Part shown: one piece after another, positions 16,562-24,595 of the stretch
Numbering within the stretch: the stretch's first letter is position 1
How the letters are laid out: the number at the start of each line of letters is the position of its first letter
Source: Streptomyces sp. RFCAC02
GTDB taxonomy: Bacteria; Actinomycetota; Actinomycetes; Streptomycetales; Streptomycetaceae
Reading direction: 5' to 3'
DNA: 64,000 nt
Assembly (NCBI RefSeq): GCF_004193175.1
Contig: NZ_SAUH01000001.1
Span: forward strand, 5,737,501-5,801,500
Position numbers and translations under genes: made by a program
The notes under the pieces: model-generated
The model's database searches: none
Seen by the model: only the letters and a program-made list of their open reading frames with translations
What the model was told of the DNA's origin: nothing

Positions 16562-17412
16562 GACCAGTCTCCCGACGCCGCCGTGAGGTCGATCCGCAGG
16601 TCCGCCGACGCCGCGTTGAACGCGTCGCCCGGACCCACCGCGAGCCGCAGGGTCACGCCCCGCCCGGGCGCGCCCGCCGGGCCGGCGGGCAGGCACAGGG
16701 CTGCCGCCGTGCGCACTCCGTGGACGTCCGCCGCCCGCCCGATGAACCGCGCCACCGTCCGGTCGGCGCACTCCACCCCGCGCACCCCGCCGCCGGCCAC
16801 CGTCACCGTCACCGGGTGGCCGGCGAGGTCGGTGCCGAGCGCGGTCGCCCGGTTCACCAGGAGGGTGCCGTCCGCGACGAACACGCCGTCGGCGCCCGTG
16901 AGCGGCGCCTCCGCCGTGCCGCGCGCGCTGCCGCGCCGGGCACCTGACGTCGTGCAGACCAGTTCGGCCGCGCCGCCGCCCGAGCCGACCCGGATCCGCC
17001 GCCCGAGACCGGCGGCCAGCGCGTCCGCCGCCGCGTCGAGTTCGGCGTCGGGGCGCCACAGGTCGAGCGGTGAGCGGTCCGCCGTGCCCGCGAGCCGCAG
17101 CACCCCGGGGGGCAGGCCGAGCACCGCGTCGGACAGCACGACGACGGCCGTGCGCGGTTCCGCCGCGTCGGCGGCGACGCGCCGCTCCACCGCCGCAGGG
17201 GGCGCGTGCCCCGCCGCGCGTACGACGCACCGGGCGCCGTACGCCCTGGCGTACGCCGCGAGCAGCGCCGCCTCCGCCGCGCGGTGCGGCGCGAAGACGA
17301 CGACGAAGCGCTCCGCACCGCTGCCGCGCAGGAGACCGCCGGTGATCTGCCGCACCGCCGGACGCCAGCGGTCCGTCCGCGCCGCCTCCCGCGGCTGCGC
17401 CGGGGCCGCCAT
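16558..17412 (-). CDS. Unknown protein, weakly aminopeptidase T-like
   Basis: A 284-aa protein I cannot assign firmly. The middle (GRRIRVGSGGGAAELVCTTS) and the following GTDLAGHPVTVTVAGG and FNAASADLRIDLTA stretches recall the M29 aminopeptidase/NicX-like fold, but the metal-binding Glu/His pattern of M29 is not clear. No signal peptide or membrane helix. It is translationally coupled to the MFS gene (1-nt TGATG overlap) and to the SPASM gene (4-nt overlap), so a role in processing or recognising the peptide is likely. Composition is very GC-rich, in contrast with the MFS gene next to it. Confidence 0.5.
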   Translation of the reverse strand: MAAPAQPREAARTDRWRPAVRQITGGLLRGSGAERFVVVFAPHRAAEAALLAAYARAYGARCVVRAAGHAPPAAVERRVAADAAEPRTAVVVLSDAVLGLPPGVLRLAGTADRSPLDLWRPDAELDAAADALAAGLGRRIRVGSGGGAAELVCTTSGARRGSARGTAEAPLTGADGVFVADGTLLVNRATALGTDLAGHPVTVTVAGGGVRGVECADRTVARFIGRAADVHGVRTAAALCLPAGPAGAPGRGVTLRLAVGPGDAFNAASADLRIDLTAASGDWS

Positions 17413-18827
17413 CAGGCCGCCCCGTCCGACGTCATGACCTTCTCGCCCGTCCCGCCGGCGCCGTCGTCCCGCTCACCGGCCTCCGCCGCGCGCGCCGCGT
17501 ACCGGGCGAGCGGGCGGATCGCGCACACTCCCGCGATGATCATCATGAGTGCCCCGCATCCATAGATGGTGTCGATCCGGCCGACATGCACACCCCACAC
17601 CTCGCCGTCCAGATCGCGCAGCGCCGTACTGGCGAGGAAACCGGTCACCGCCATCGAGAGAATCGATGCCAGATAAACGGTCGGATTGAGCACCGAGTTG
17701 ATGCGTCCGAGCAGATGCTGTGGCGTCGCCCGCAGCACCAGCGGCCCGACGACGACATTCACCGAAGCGATGGAAATGCTCGCGAGCGAGAGCAGCGCGA
17801 GAGCGAACCAGAGGGACGACTGCCGCGAATAGAGCAGCACGATGACACCGGTCACCAGAATGCCGTACGCGAACGTCCGGGTCTCCCCGAGTTTCCGCGC
17901 GAACTTCGCGGCGACGAGCGACCCGGCGATACTTCCCACGCCGAACGCGGCATTCAGCGTGCCGAGCCAGCCGGCGTCCGTGTGCAGATTGTCCGTGACG
18001 AAGAAGACGTTCAGCACATTGAGGGCGCCGACCCCCACCATGTAGACGAAGACCGTGCCGACGACGACGAGAAGCATCCGGTTTCCCACGAAGAACCGGA
18101 AACCCTCCAGCAACTCCGCGCGGAACGCCCGGGATCCCTTTCCGTCCTCGCGCGCCCGGCCGCCGGCCGGCACCCGGATCAGCCGGATCGCCGCGTACGA
18201 CACGAGGAAGGAGCAGACATTGACCACGAGGGCCCACTGCTCCCCGACACCGAACAGCAGGGGCGCGGCGAGCGGCGGGCCGATGATGGCCGCCGTCCCC
18301 GACGTCGCCGTGAGCAGGCCGAACGCCCGGGTGCGGTGGTCCGCGTGGACCATGGACGCGATCAGCGAGAACCGCGCCGGGTTGAAGAACTGCGCCGCCG
18401 AACTGCTGAGCGCCACCATCAGGTAGATCAGCGCCACCTGGAGCCAGGCCGGCCAGCTCCCGCCCGCCAGCGGGATGACCAGCAGCACGCCGATGAACGC
18501 CGCGCGCAGCAGGTCCGCCACCCGCATGACGCGCGCGTGGTCCCACCGGTCCACGTACACCCCGGCCACCGGGCCGACCAGCAGCACCGGCAGCGCCGCG
18601 GCGAGCAGCACCCCGCTCACCGCGGCGGGCGCCCACGGCTCGCCCGCCGCGACGCTCGCACCGATCCACAGGAGCACGGTCGTGTTGAACACCTGGTCGC
18701 CGATGACGGACACGGCCTGGCTGAACCACAGACGCTGCCAGTTGCGCTCCCGCCACAGGGGCACCGGCGCACCGGGCACCCCGCCGGCCGCGGCCTCCGT
18801 GCCGCGCGCCGCGCCGCCGTCGCTCAC
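17412..18827 (-). CDS. MFS transporter, probable peptide exporter
   Basis: A 471-aa major facilitator with 12 predicted membrane helices. An early motif VDRWDHARVMRVADLLRA follows helix 2, as in the enterobactin exporter/macrolide efflux (MFS_3) group. In the peptide operon it probably exports the product or confers self-resistance. The middle and C-terminal coding part (about 17540-18140) uses visibly more A/T at third positions than its neighbours, which hints at a different origin from the flanking genes. It overlaps the cupin gene by 4 nt and the unknown gene by 1 nt. Confidence 0.85.
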   Translation of the reverse strand: MSDGGAARGTEAAAGGVPGAPVPLWRERNWQRLWFSQAVSVIGDQVFNTTVLLWIGASVAAGEPWAPAAVSGVLLAAALPVLLVGPVAGVYVDRWDHARVMRVADLLRAAFIGVLLVIPLAGGSWPAWLQVALIYLMVALSSSAAQFFNPARFSLIASMVHADHRTRAFGLLTATSGTAAIIGPPLAAPLLFGVGEQWALVVNVCSFLVSYAAIRLIRVPAGGRAREDGKGSRAFRAELLEGFRFFVGNRMLLVVVGTVFVYMVGVGALNVLNVFFVTDNLHTDAGWLGTLNAAFGVGSIAGSLVAAKFARKLGETRTFAYGILVTGVIVLLYSRQSSLWFALALLSLASISIASVNVVVGPLVLRATPQHLLGRINSVLNPTVYLASILSMAVTGFLASTALRDLDGEVWGVHVGRIDTIYGCGALMMIIAGVCAIRPLARYAARAAEAGERDDGAGGTGEKVMTSDGAA

Positions 18828-19747
18828 TCGGCGCCCCCGGGCGCCCGCAGCGCGCTCAGCAGGGGGCCGGGGGAGCGGGCGGCCGGGGTCTCGCGGGCCA
18901 GCAGCTCCCGCGCCCGTCCCGACGCGGCCAGGTCCGCCGTGTACGCGGCGAACAGCGCGGCGCGCTCCCGCAGCAGTTCCCCGCGGTCCGCGCCGGCGAA
19001 CACCGGGGGCAGCGCCTCACGCAGTTCGGGCCGTTCGTCCGCCGCGCGCTCCAGCGCCTTCCGCAGGAGCAGCGCCCACGTGACGGGGCGCAGCGCCACC
19101 GACAGGTGCAGCGACGGCTCGTCCGCCGCCTCGGCCGCGTGGACGAACCCGCGCGGCACGTACAGGCAGTCGCCCGGCCGCAGGACCACGTCGACGACCG
19201 GATCGTCCGGCGCCGTGCCGGGGGCGCCGCGGTGCTCGCGCAGCGGCCAGGGGGTGACGGGCGGGCTCACGCGCCAGTGCTTCGAGCCGGCGACCTGCCG
19301 GACGAAGACGCTCGCCGTGTCGTGGTGCGGCGCGACGCCCGGGTGCCCGGCGGGGGTCAGGAACGCCGTCACGTACGTGTCGTAACCCGTCGCCTCGGAC
19401 ACGGCGCCCGCAAAATCCGCTATCGGCGGGGAATACGCCTTGAGGTTCTCCAGGATCAGGGTCGCGCCGGCGTCCACACGCCGCGCGACTTCCGCGCCGT
19501 CGGCCACCCGGTCGTTCGCGGAACGGCCGTAGACACCGGGTAATGCCAACGCCATTGGCCTCACGGGTCGGCCACCCGCGGTCAGCCGTACGGAATCGAG
19601 CGGGAAGCCGCGGGCGAGCATCGCGTCGACGCTTTCCCACGACAGAAGATCGTCGCAGTCGCCCAGCCCGGTGCTGAGGAGGGGGTGGCGTTCCCACGCG
19701 GATTCCAGCGCCGTGGTGTCTTCGACGAGGCGGAGCAGGCAGTCCAT
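18824..19747 (-). CDS. JmjC-like cupin dioxygenase, first gene of peptide operon
   Basis: A 307-aa cupin related to the No66/MINA/YcfD JmjC hydroxylases, which hydroxylate ribosomal proteins or peptides with Fe(II) and 2-oxoglutarate. Metal ligands are likely His141 and Asp143 (PHHDTASVFVRQ) plus a later His in YVPRGFVHAAE. The ATG at 19747 has a strong AAGGAGG ribosome site, which decides against longer upstream starts. Codon 69 is TTA (complement of 19541-19543), the rare leucine codon read by bldA tRNA in Streptomyces, so translation of the first operon gene may depend on development. Codons nearby are also A/T richer. It probably hydroxylates the peptide of this locus. Confidence 0.8.
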   Translation of the reverse strand: MDCLLRLVEDTTALESAWERHPLLSTGLGDCDDLLSWESVDAMLARGFPLDSVRLTAGGRPVRPMALALPGVYGRSANDRVADGAEVARRVDAGATLILENLKAYSPPIADFAGAVSEATGYDTYVTAFLTPAGHPGVAPHHDTASVFVRQVAGSKHWRVSPPVTPWPLREHRGAPGTAPDDPVVDVVLRPGDCLYVPRGFVHAAEAADEPSLHLSVALRPVTWALLLRKALERAADERPELREALPPVFAGADRGELLRERAALFAAYTADLAASGRARELLARETPAARSPGPLLSALRAPGGAE

Positions 19748-20121
19748 GGCCCTCCTTCGAGGGTGCGCCCGGGATCTCGCGAGGAGAGTACGCCCGGTCA
19801 CCCAGCGGCAGCAACCGTTGACAGAAACATGCGGCTGTGCAACCGCGTGACGCGTAATGGAGTCATGCGGCGCGGCCGGGAAAAGCCTTCGGAAACCCTC
19901 TTCACGTTTTCTTCGCCGGACTTGACAGGTATCTGGCGGGGCGGGAATCTGAACTGCGCCGCGCTCGCGGCGCTCGATCGTGTCGGGGGGCACCGGGAAC
20001 CGGTTCGTAAAACCGGCCGGAAATACAGGTCATCCCCTGCCGCGACGTTCCACAGCAATGGCGCCATTCGCGCCGGCATGCGCCGGCGACCCCATGCACC
20101 GACACGCGATGGAGGTATGCC
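19748..20121. promoter_or_regulatory. Divergent promoter region of the peptide locus
   Basis: These 374 bp separate the leftward eleven-gene operon from the rightward 48-aa peptide gene and are clearly less GC-rich than the flanks. A consensus TTGACA (19922-19927) followed after 17 bp by GAATCT (19945-19950) is a plausible rightward promoter, giving a leader of about 165 nt before the peptide. Ribosome sites for both sides are clear (AAGGAGG for the cupin, GGAGG at 20111 for the peptide). I see no further gene in it; open frames here have no family resemblance. Confidence 0.55.
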
Positions 20122-20268
20122 ATGTCCGAGGAGAACGAGCCCGGCAAGGAAGAGATCGAGGCCGCCGAGACCGAGGTCGAGCAGGCCGAGGCCGACGTCG
20201 AGGGCCACGGCATCAGCGCCGAGGTGGAGGTCGACTCGCCCGTGCTCGACGTCAACTTCGGCTGCTGA
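20122..20268 (+). CDS. 48-aa candidate RiPP precursor
   Basis: A 48-aa acidic peptide starting MSEENEPGKEEIEAAETEVE, followed by QAEADVEGHGISAEVEVDSP and ending VLDVNFGC. A GGAGG ribosome site lies 6 nt before the ATG. Residues 1-24 form a highly charged helix that looks like a leader; DVEGHG (25-30) is shared with the 62-aa peptide at the other end of the locus; the tail has one Ser, Asp residues and a C-terminal Cys. It faces away from the radical SAM operon and is followed by a helical-repeat protein and a SagB-type dehydrogenase. It is too short for routine gene calls. The idea that it is a precursor is inference from size, layout and context. Confidence 0.75.
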   Translation: MSEENEPGKEEIEAAETEVEQAEADVEGHGISAEVEVDSPVLDVNFGC

Positions 20269-20365
20269 CCAGCCCTCCGGCCCGGCCCCGCGGCGGCACC
20301 GCTCCCGCCCCGGCGCCGGGCCACCCCGACGCGCACGCGACCGGCCGGACGGCGGAGGGACCCTC

Positions 20366-21481
20366 GTGACCGACACCATGACACGTCGCTCGACACCGTT
20401 CGGCTTCCTCTCCGACACCCGCCGCGCGCCCACCGGCCGCGCCGAGGCCCTGCGCACCGTGACGGAACTCCTCGACCGGGACGGGACGGCGAGCCTCTAC
20501 CGCGCCTGCAACCTCCTCGCCCTCGTCCACTTCCGCACCGGCGACGCCGCCGGGGCACGCAGGCTCTGCCTCGCCCAGATCGCGTACGCGCGCGCCCACC
20601 GGCACACCGACCGCGGCCTGCGCCTCGCCGTCCTCGCGCTCCAGCCGCAGGTCAACCTCATCCGCCTCAAGGGGTACGCACCCCGGCACGCGGACACGGC
20701 GCTGCGTGAACTGGCCGCCCTGGAACCGCTGATCGACGGCCGGGGCACCCGTCTTCCCGACTACGCGCTCGACGACGCCACCGCCCGCCGCGCCGTGGAC
20801 GAGGGCGTGCTCGACCGCACGGTGCTGCGCAACGTCGTCGTCCAGGACACCTGCCAGATCCTGTGGCGCCACCACCGGCACGACCGGCTCACCGCCGCCG
20901 CCGCGCGCCTCGCCGGCCGGTGGCCCGGACTGCCCGAGACCCGGTGCGTGCAGCACGCCGCCGAAGCGCCCTGGCTGGTGGACGCGGCGGCGCAGCCGGA
21001 GGTCCGGCCCGGACTCCTCGACGGGCCGCCCGGCGCCGCCCGCCGCCTCGCGTACGTCCGTCTCCTGCACATCGCCCACGCCGGCACCGACCCGGCGGCC
21101 GGTGACGGCCGCCGCGCACGGGCGCGGGAACTCGTCACCCACCTCGCGGCGCGCCGGGACGTCCTCGACGGCCCGTTCGCCGATCCGGTGACCCCGCTGC
21201 GCTGGCTCGGCTCGCTCGCCCTCACCGCCGAACGGGCCGGTCTCCCGGCCGTCGCCCGGTCGCTGTTCGCCGAACTCGCCGCTGACCCGGCCGCGGCGGC
21301 CGACCCCGTGCTCGACCGCCTCACGCGCGAGCGGGCCGGCCTCGGCCCCCGCCCGGCGCCCCCCGGCGAGAAGGACCCCGTGCCGGCCGCCCTGACCGCC
21401 CGCGTCAGCGCGCGGCTCGGCGCCGGAACCGGCCACCGGGACGACTGGACGGGACCAGTGCACGAACGACTCGAGGAGTGA
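20366..21481 (+). CDS. Helical-repeat (TPR-like) protein of peptide locus
   Basis: A 371-aa, alanine/arginine-rich helical protein resembling TPR solenoids; I do not recognise a specific family. The GTG at 20366 has a GGAGGG site 8 nt upstream, which fixes the start (VTDTMTRRSTPFGFL). It lies 97 nt after the 48-aa peptide and its stop overlaps or nearly touches the SagB-type gene. TPR-like proteins in peptide clusters often bind the leader or scaffold the enzymes, so a chaperone or recognition role is plausible. No catalytic motif was seen. Confidence 0.6.
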   Translation: MTDTMTRRSTPFGFLSDTRRAPTGRAEALRTVTELLDRDGTASLYRACNLLALVHFRTGDAAGARRLCLAQIAYARAHRHTDRGLRLAVLALQPQVNLIRLKGYAPRHADTALRELAALEPLIDGRGTRLPDYALDDATARRAVDEGVLDRTVLRNVVVQDTCQILWRHHRHDRLTAAAARLAGRWPGLPETRCVQHAAEAPWLVDAAAQPEVRPGLLDGPPGAARRLAYVRLLHIAHAGTDPAAGDGRRARARELVTHLAARRDVLDGPFADPVTPLRWLGSLALTAERAGLPAVARSLFAELAADPAAAADPVLDRLTRERAGLGPRPAPPGEKDPVPAALTARVSARLGAGTGHRDDWTGPVHERLEE

Positions 21482-21486
21482 CGAGG

Positions 21487-22572
21487 GTGCCCGACGGCGA
21501 CCTGCTCTACCCCGTGGACCCGCTGGTCGTCGAATCGACGGGCGGCGCCCTCGTCCTCTCCAGCCCGCGGCTGCGCACCCGCCTGCGCGTCATCCCCTCC
21601 GTCGCCGCCCTGCTGCTCGCCGCGCGCGACGGTGTGCCCGACGACGGCGACGGCACGGTGACCCGCCTGGCCGAGGCCGGGTTCCTGGTCCGCAAGGAGG
21701 AGGCCGCCGACGCGCCGGGGACGCCGTGGGACGTGTGGGGCACCACCGCGTGGAGCCTGCACAACCGCACCCGCGACACCCCGTTCGTCGGCACGCGCGC
21801 GGACGACCCGGCCGCGCGCGAGCGGGTGCTCGCCGCGATCGAGGCGTACCCGCGGCCCCCGTCCGTCCGCGCCCCGGCGAGCGACCGCGTGCTGCTGCTG
21901 CCGCGCGTCCGCACCGTATCGAGCGTGCCGTACCGCGATGTCCTCGAACAGCGCCGCACACACCGCGACTTCGAGGAAGCGCCGATCGCCCTCGACGCGT
22001 TCTCCGACATGCTGCACTACTGCTTCGCGCCCCTGCGGTTCGCGGACGCGGGCCCCATGGGGGTCCTCCAGCTCCGCGCCGCCGCGTCGGGCGGGGCACG
22101 GCACGAGACCGAGGCGTTCGTCTTCGTCCTCGACGTCGAGCACGTCCGGCCCGGCCTCTACCACTACGACGGCATCCGCCACGGCCTCGTCCCGCTCGAT
22201 CCGTCCGCCGGCCGCGACGTTCTGGAGCACCTGACGCACCACCAAGGTTTTTTCAAGCGCGCCGCGTTCGGGGTGCTCACCGCCGCCGTGGCCCACCGCA
22301 TGGCCTGGAAGTACCAGCACCCCCGGGCCTACAAGCTGCTGCTGCAGAACATCGGGCACGTCGCACAGGTCTTCTCCATGACCGCGACCGCGCTCGGCCT
22401 GGGCGCCGCGCTCACCGGCGCGATCCGCGACACGGAGGCGGACACCCTGCTCGGCCTCGAACAGCCCGCCGAGTTCACGACGTTCGCCCTGGCCTGCGGC
22501 GTCCCCGTGCGCCGCCCCGACGGGCTGCCGCTGTCGATCCGGACGCCCGGCGAACCGTTCGGCGGCCACTGA
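21487..22572 (+). CDS. SagB-type FMN-dependent peptide dehydrogenase
   Basis: A 361-aa nitroreductase-fold protein of the SagB/ThcOx group: YRDVLEQRRTHRDFEEAP near 145-165 is the typical FMN-binding start, and a substrate-facing helix and GHVAQVFSMTATALGLG follow. SagB enzymes oxidise azolines to azoles in RiPPs, and relatives desaturate other peptide residues. The GTG at 21487 is preferred because GAGGAG lies 8 nt upstream; a GTG at 21478 overlapping the previous stop is an alternative. No YcaO cyclodehydratase is present in the window, so if this acts on the peptides the reaction may not be azole formation. Confidence 0.82.
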   Translation: MPDGDLLYPVDPLVVESTGGALVLSSPRLRTRLRVIPSVAALLLAARDGVPDDGDGTVTRLAEAGFLVRKEEAADAPGTPWDVWGTTAWSLHNRTRDTPFVGTRADDPAARERVLAAIEAYPRPPSVRAPASDRVLLLPRVRTVSSVPYRDVLEQRRTHRDFEEAPIALDAFSDMLHYCFAPLRFADAGPMGVLQLRAAASGGARHETEAFVFVLDVEHVRPGLYHYDGIRHGLVPLDPSAGRDVLEHLTHHQGFFKRAAFGVLTAAVAHRMAWKYQHPRAYKLLLQNIGHVAQVFSMTATALGLGAALTGAIRDTEADTLLGLEQPAEFTTFALACGVPVRRPDGLPLSIRTPGEPFGGH

Positions 22573-22603
22573 CCCGCGCGGGAACGGGCCGGCGCCGCCC
22601 GGT

Positions 22604-23053
22604 TCACCAGCCCGCGCCGGCCCGCACCCGGTTCGCGCGATTGATCCGGTTGAAGAAGTTCGTCAGCGCGACCTCCAGGACGAGCGTGCCCATCTGCTCC
22701 TCGGTGAAGTGGGCGGCGGCGGCCTCCCGTATCCCGTCGGTCACGCCCGCCGCACCGTCCTGCACGCGGGTCGCCGCCTCGGCCAAAGCGAGCGCCGCCC
22801 GCTCCTCGTCGGTGAAGTACGGCGTCTCCCGCCAGGCGGCCACGGCGTGCAGCCGCGTATCGGTCTCGCCGTGCGGCTTCGCCCCCTCGACACCGGCGAC
22901 CACGCACGGGCTGCAGCCGTTGATCTGACTGGTCCGCAGGTGGACGAGCTGCAGCAGGCGCGGTTCGACGCCGCCGGCGTGCACCGCCCTGACGAGCTGC
23001 TGGATCGCCGTGACCACGTCGGGCTCCGCCGTCCTCTTCGCGCGTGTTTCCAT
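22604..23053 (-). CDS. Carboxymuconolactone decarboxylase / AhpD-family protein
   Basis: A 149-aa AhpD-like protein. The redox pair is present (INGCSPCV, CxxC near residues 47-50), but the following position that is usually His in CxxCxxxH is Gly here, so the proton relay is altered. Such proteins act as peroxide or organic-radical reductases, and they are the classic genomic partners and regulatory targets of ECF41 sigma factors. A remnant of exactly such a sigma factor lies head to head with it at 23105-23535, which identifies the pair. Confidence 0.87.
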   Translation of the reverse strand: METRAKRTAEPDVVTAIQQLVRAVHAGGVEPRLLQLVHLRTSQINGCSPCVVAGVEGAKPHGETDTRLHAVAAWRETPYFTDEERAALALAEAATRVQDGAAGVTDGIREAAAAHFTEEQMGTLVLEVALTNFFNRINRANRVRAGAGW

Positions 23054-23104
23054 CGGTCCGCTCCTTCGTCGGTCACCTGGACCGGTCGGGGTTCGTCATC
23101 ACCC

Positions 23105-23535
23105 ATGACGGAGCAGGCCCGAGAAAGGGAAGCCGTGCCCGCAGGAAGCTGCGGGGCGCCGGCTCGCCGGCCGCCGCGGGGCCACCGCAGCGGGAGGTGG
23201 TGCGGGCCTTCCTGGCGGCGGCGCGCGAGGGGGATTTCGAGGGGCTGCTGCGCGTGCTCGACCCCGGTGTCCGGCTGACGGCCGAGACCCCCGGCGGCAC
23301 CGTGGTCACCCTCGGCGCCACCCGGGTCGCCGCCGGCGCGCGGCCGGCCGGTGACACGGCCGTGCGGGGGCGCGACGTCATCGTGGACGGCCGGCCCGGC
23401 ATCGTGTCCTGGCGCGCGGACGGCACGCCGCTGTCGGTCATGGCGTTCACCGTCGCCGGCGGCAGGATCACCGCCATCACCGTCGTGGCCGATCCGGGCC
23501 GGCTCGCGTCGCTCGACCTGCCGGCCCCGGTGTGA
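23105..23535 (+). pseudogene. Remnant of an ECF41 (SigJ-like) sigma factor
   Basis: Only the C-terminal SnoaL-like extension of an ECF41 sigma factor survives (from about 23185: QREVVRAFLAAAREGDFEGL through GRPGIVSWRADGTPL to the stop). The short RARRKLRG segment before it matches the end of the sigma-4 region. An ATG at 23105 opens a typical ECF N-terminus (MTEQARERE) but in another frame, so an out-of-frame deletion has removed sigma-2 and most of sigma-4, about 200 residues. ECF41 genes normally pair with a carboxymuconolactone decarboxylase, which is intact next door. The fragment cannot act as a sigma factor. Confidence 0.8.
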
Positions 23536-23548
23536 GCGGCGCCCGTGC

Positions 23549-24595
23549 TCAGGCCCGCGGGTCGACCAGGACCTTGGCGTGCGTGCTGCGGCCGGAGTCC
23601 AGCTCCGCCAGCATGCCGTCGAGGTCCGACAGGCCGATGGTGCCGGTGTGCAGCGCGGCGACGTCGATGCGCCCCTGGGCGATGGCCCGCATCGTCCCGA
23701 CGAAGTCCTCGTGGTTGTAGGCGAGCGAGCCGATGACGGTCAGCTCCCGGCTCTGCCAGTCCCCGTAGCTCACGGTGGAAGGGGTGAGCGGGAAGCCGAG
23801 CAGCGCGAGGACACCGCCGCGCCGCACGAGTTCGGCGGACGGCTGGAGCAGGGACGCGACGCCCGCGCACTCGAACAGCACGTCGGCGCCGAGCCCGCCG
23901 GTGACGTCCTGGAGCAGCGGGGCCAGACCGTCCGGCGCCACGACGTCGGTGAAGCCGAGCCGCTGCGCCGCCGCCCTGCGCGCCTCCGACGGCTCGGAGA
24001 CGATGATCCGTCCGGCGCCGGCGTTCCGCGCGTGCTGGGCCGTCAGCAGGCCGATCGGCCCCGCGCCCTGGACGACGGCGACGGAGCCCAGCTCCATCCC
24101 GACGCGGCGGACGGCGTGGAAGGTGACGGTCGCCGGCTCCACGAGCGCGGCCTCGACGTCGGTGATCCCGTCCGGCACCGGCAGGACCCGCCGCGCGGCC
24201 ACCCGCACCCGCGTGGCGAACGCCCCGTGCGCCGGCGCCGCCGCGTCCACGCCGTTGGCCTCGGCGAACACGGTGTCGCACTGGCGGGCGTGTCCGGCGA
24301 CGCACTGACGGCACCGTCCGCACGCCGGGCCGACCCCGCCGACGACCCGCTGGCCCACCGCCAGCCCCGTGACCCCGTCACCGACGGCGCGGATCGTCCC
24401 GGTCCACTCGTGGCCGAAGACGGCGGGCGGCAGCATGTGGCCGTCCGTCCAGCCGTGGACGTCCGTCCCGCAGATGCCGGTGTACGTGATGTCCACGACG
24501 ACACCGTCGGGCGCCGGCAGGTCCACCGGGGCGTCCTCGGCCCACCGGAGCTGCCGGGGGCCGCTCACCGTCGCGTAGCGTTCTCCATCATTCAT
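23549..24595 (-). CDS. Zinc-dependent alcohol/polyol dehydrogenase
   Basis: A 348-aa medium-chain dehydrogenase. Catalytic zinc ligands are in GICGTDVHG and the GHEWTG motif, and the structural zinc site is intact (CGRCRQCVAGHARQC). The NAD(P)-binding loop is GAGPIGLL. It resembles threonine, sorbitol or butanediol dehydrogenases that oxidise a secondary alcohol. The start MNDGERY follows an AAGGA-type site and removes an unrelated upstream extension. It stands alone, convergent with the sigma remnant, so its substrate is open. Confidence 0.87.
   Translation of the reverse strand: MNDGERYATVSGPRQLRWAEDAPVDLPAPDGVVVDITYTGICGTDVHGWTDGHMLPPAVFGHEWTGTIRAVGDGVTGLAVGQRVVGGVGPACGRCRQCVAGHARQCDTVFAEANGVDAAAPAHGAFATRVRVAARRVLPVPDGITDVEAALVEPATVTFHAVRRVGMELGSVAVVQGAGPIGLLTAQHARNAGAGRIIVSEPSEARRAAAQRLGFTDVVAPDGLAPLLQDVTGGLGADVLFECAGVASLLQPSAELVRRGGVLALLGFPLTPSTVSYGDWQSRELTVIGSLAYNHEDFVGTMRAIAQGRIDVAALHTGTIGLSDLDGMLAELDSGRSTHAKVLVDPRA

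Noticed and set aside
22709..23278. 189-aa rightward frame over the decarboxylase and sigma remnant
   Set aside because: It is mostly antisense to the decarboxylase. Only the short MTEQARERE part is meaningful, as the leftover start of the deleted sigma factor.
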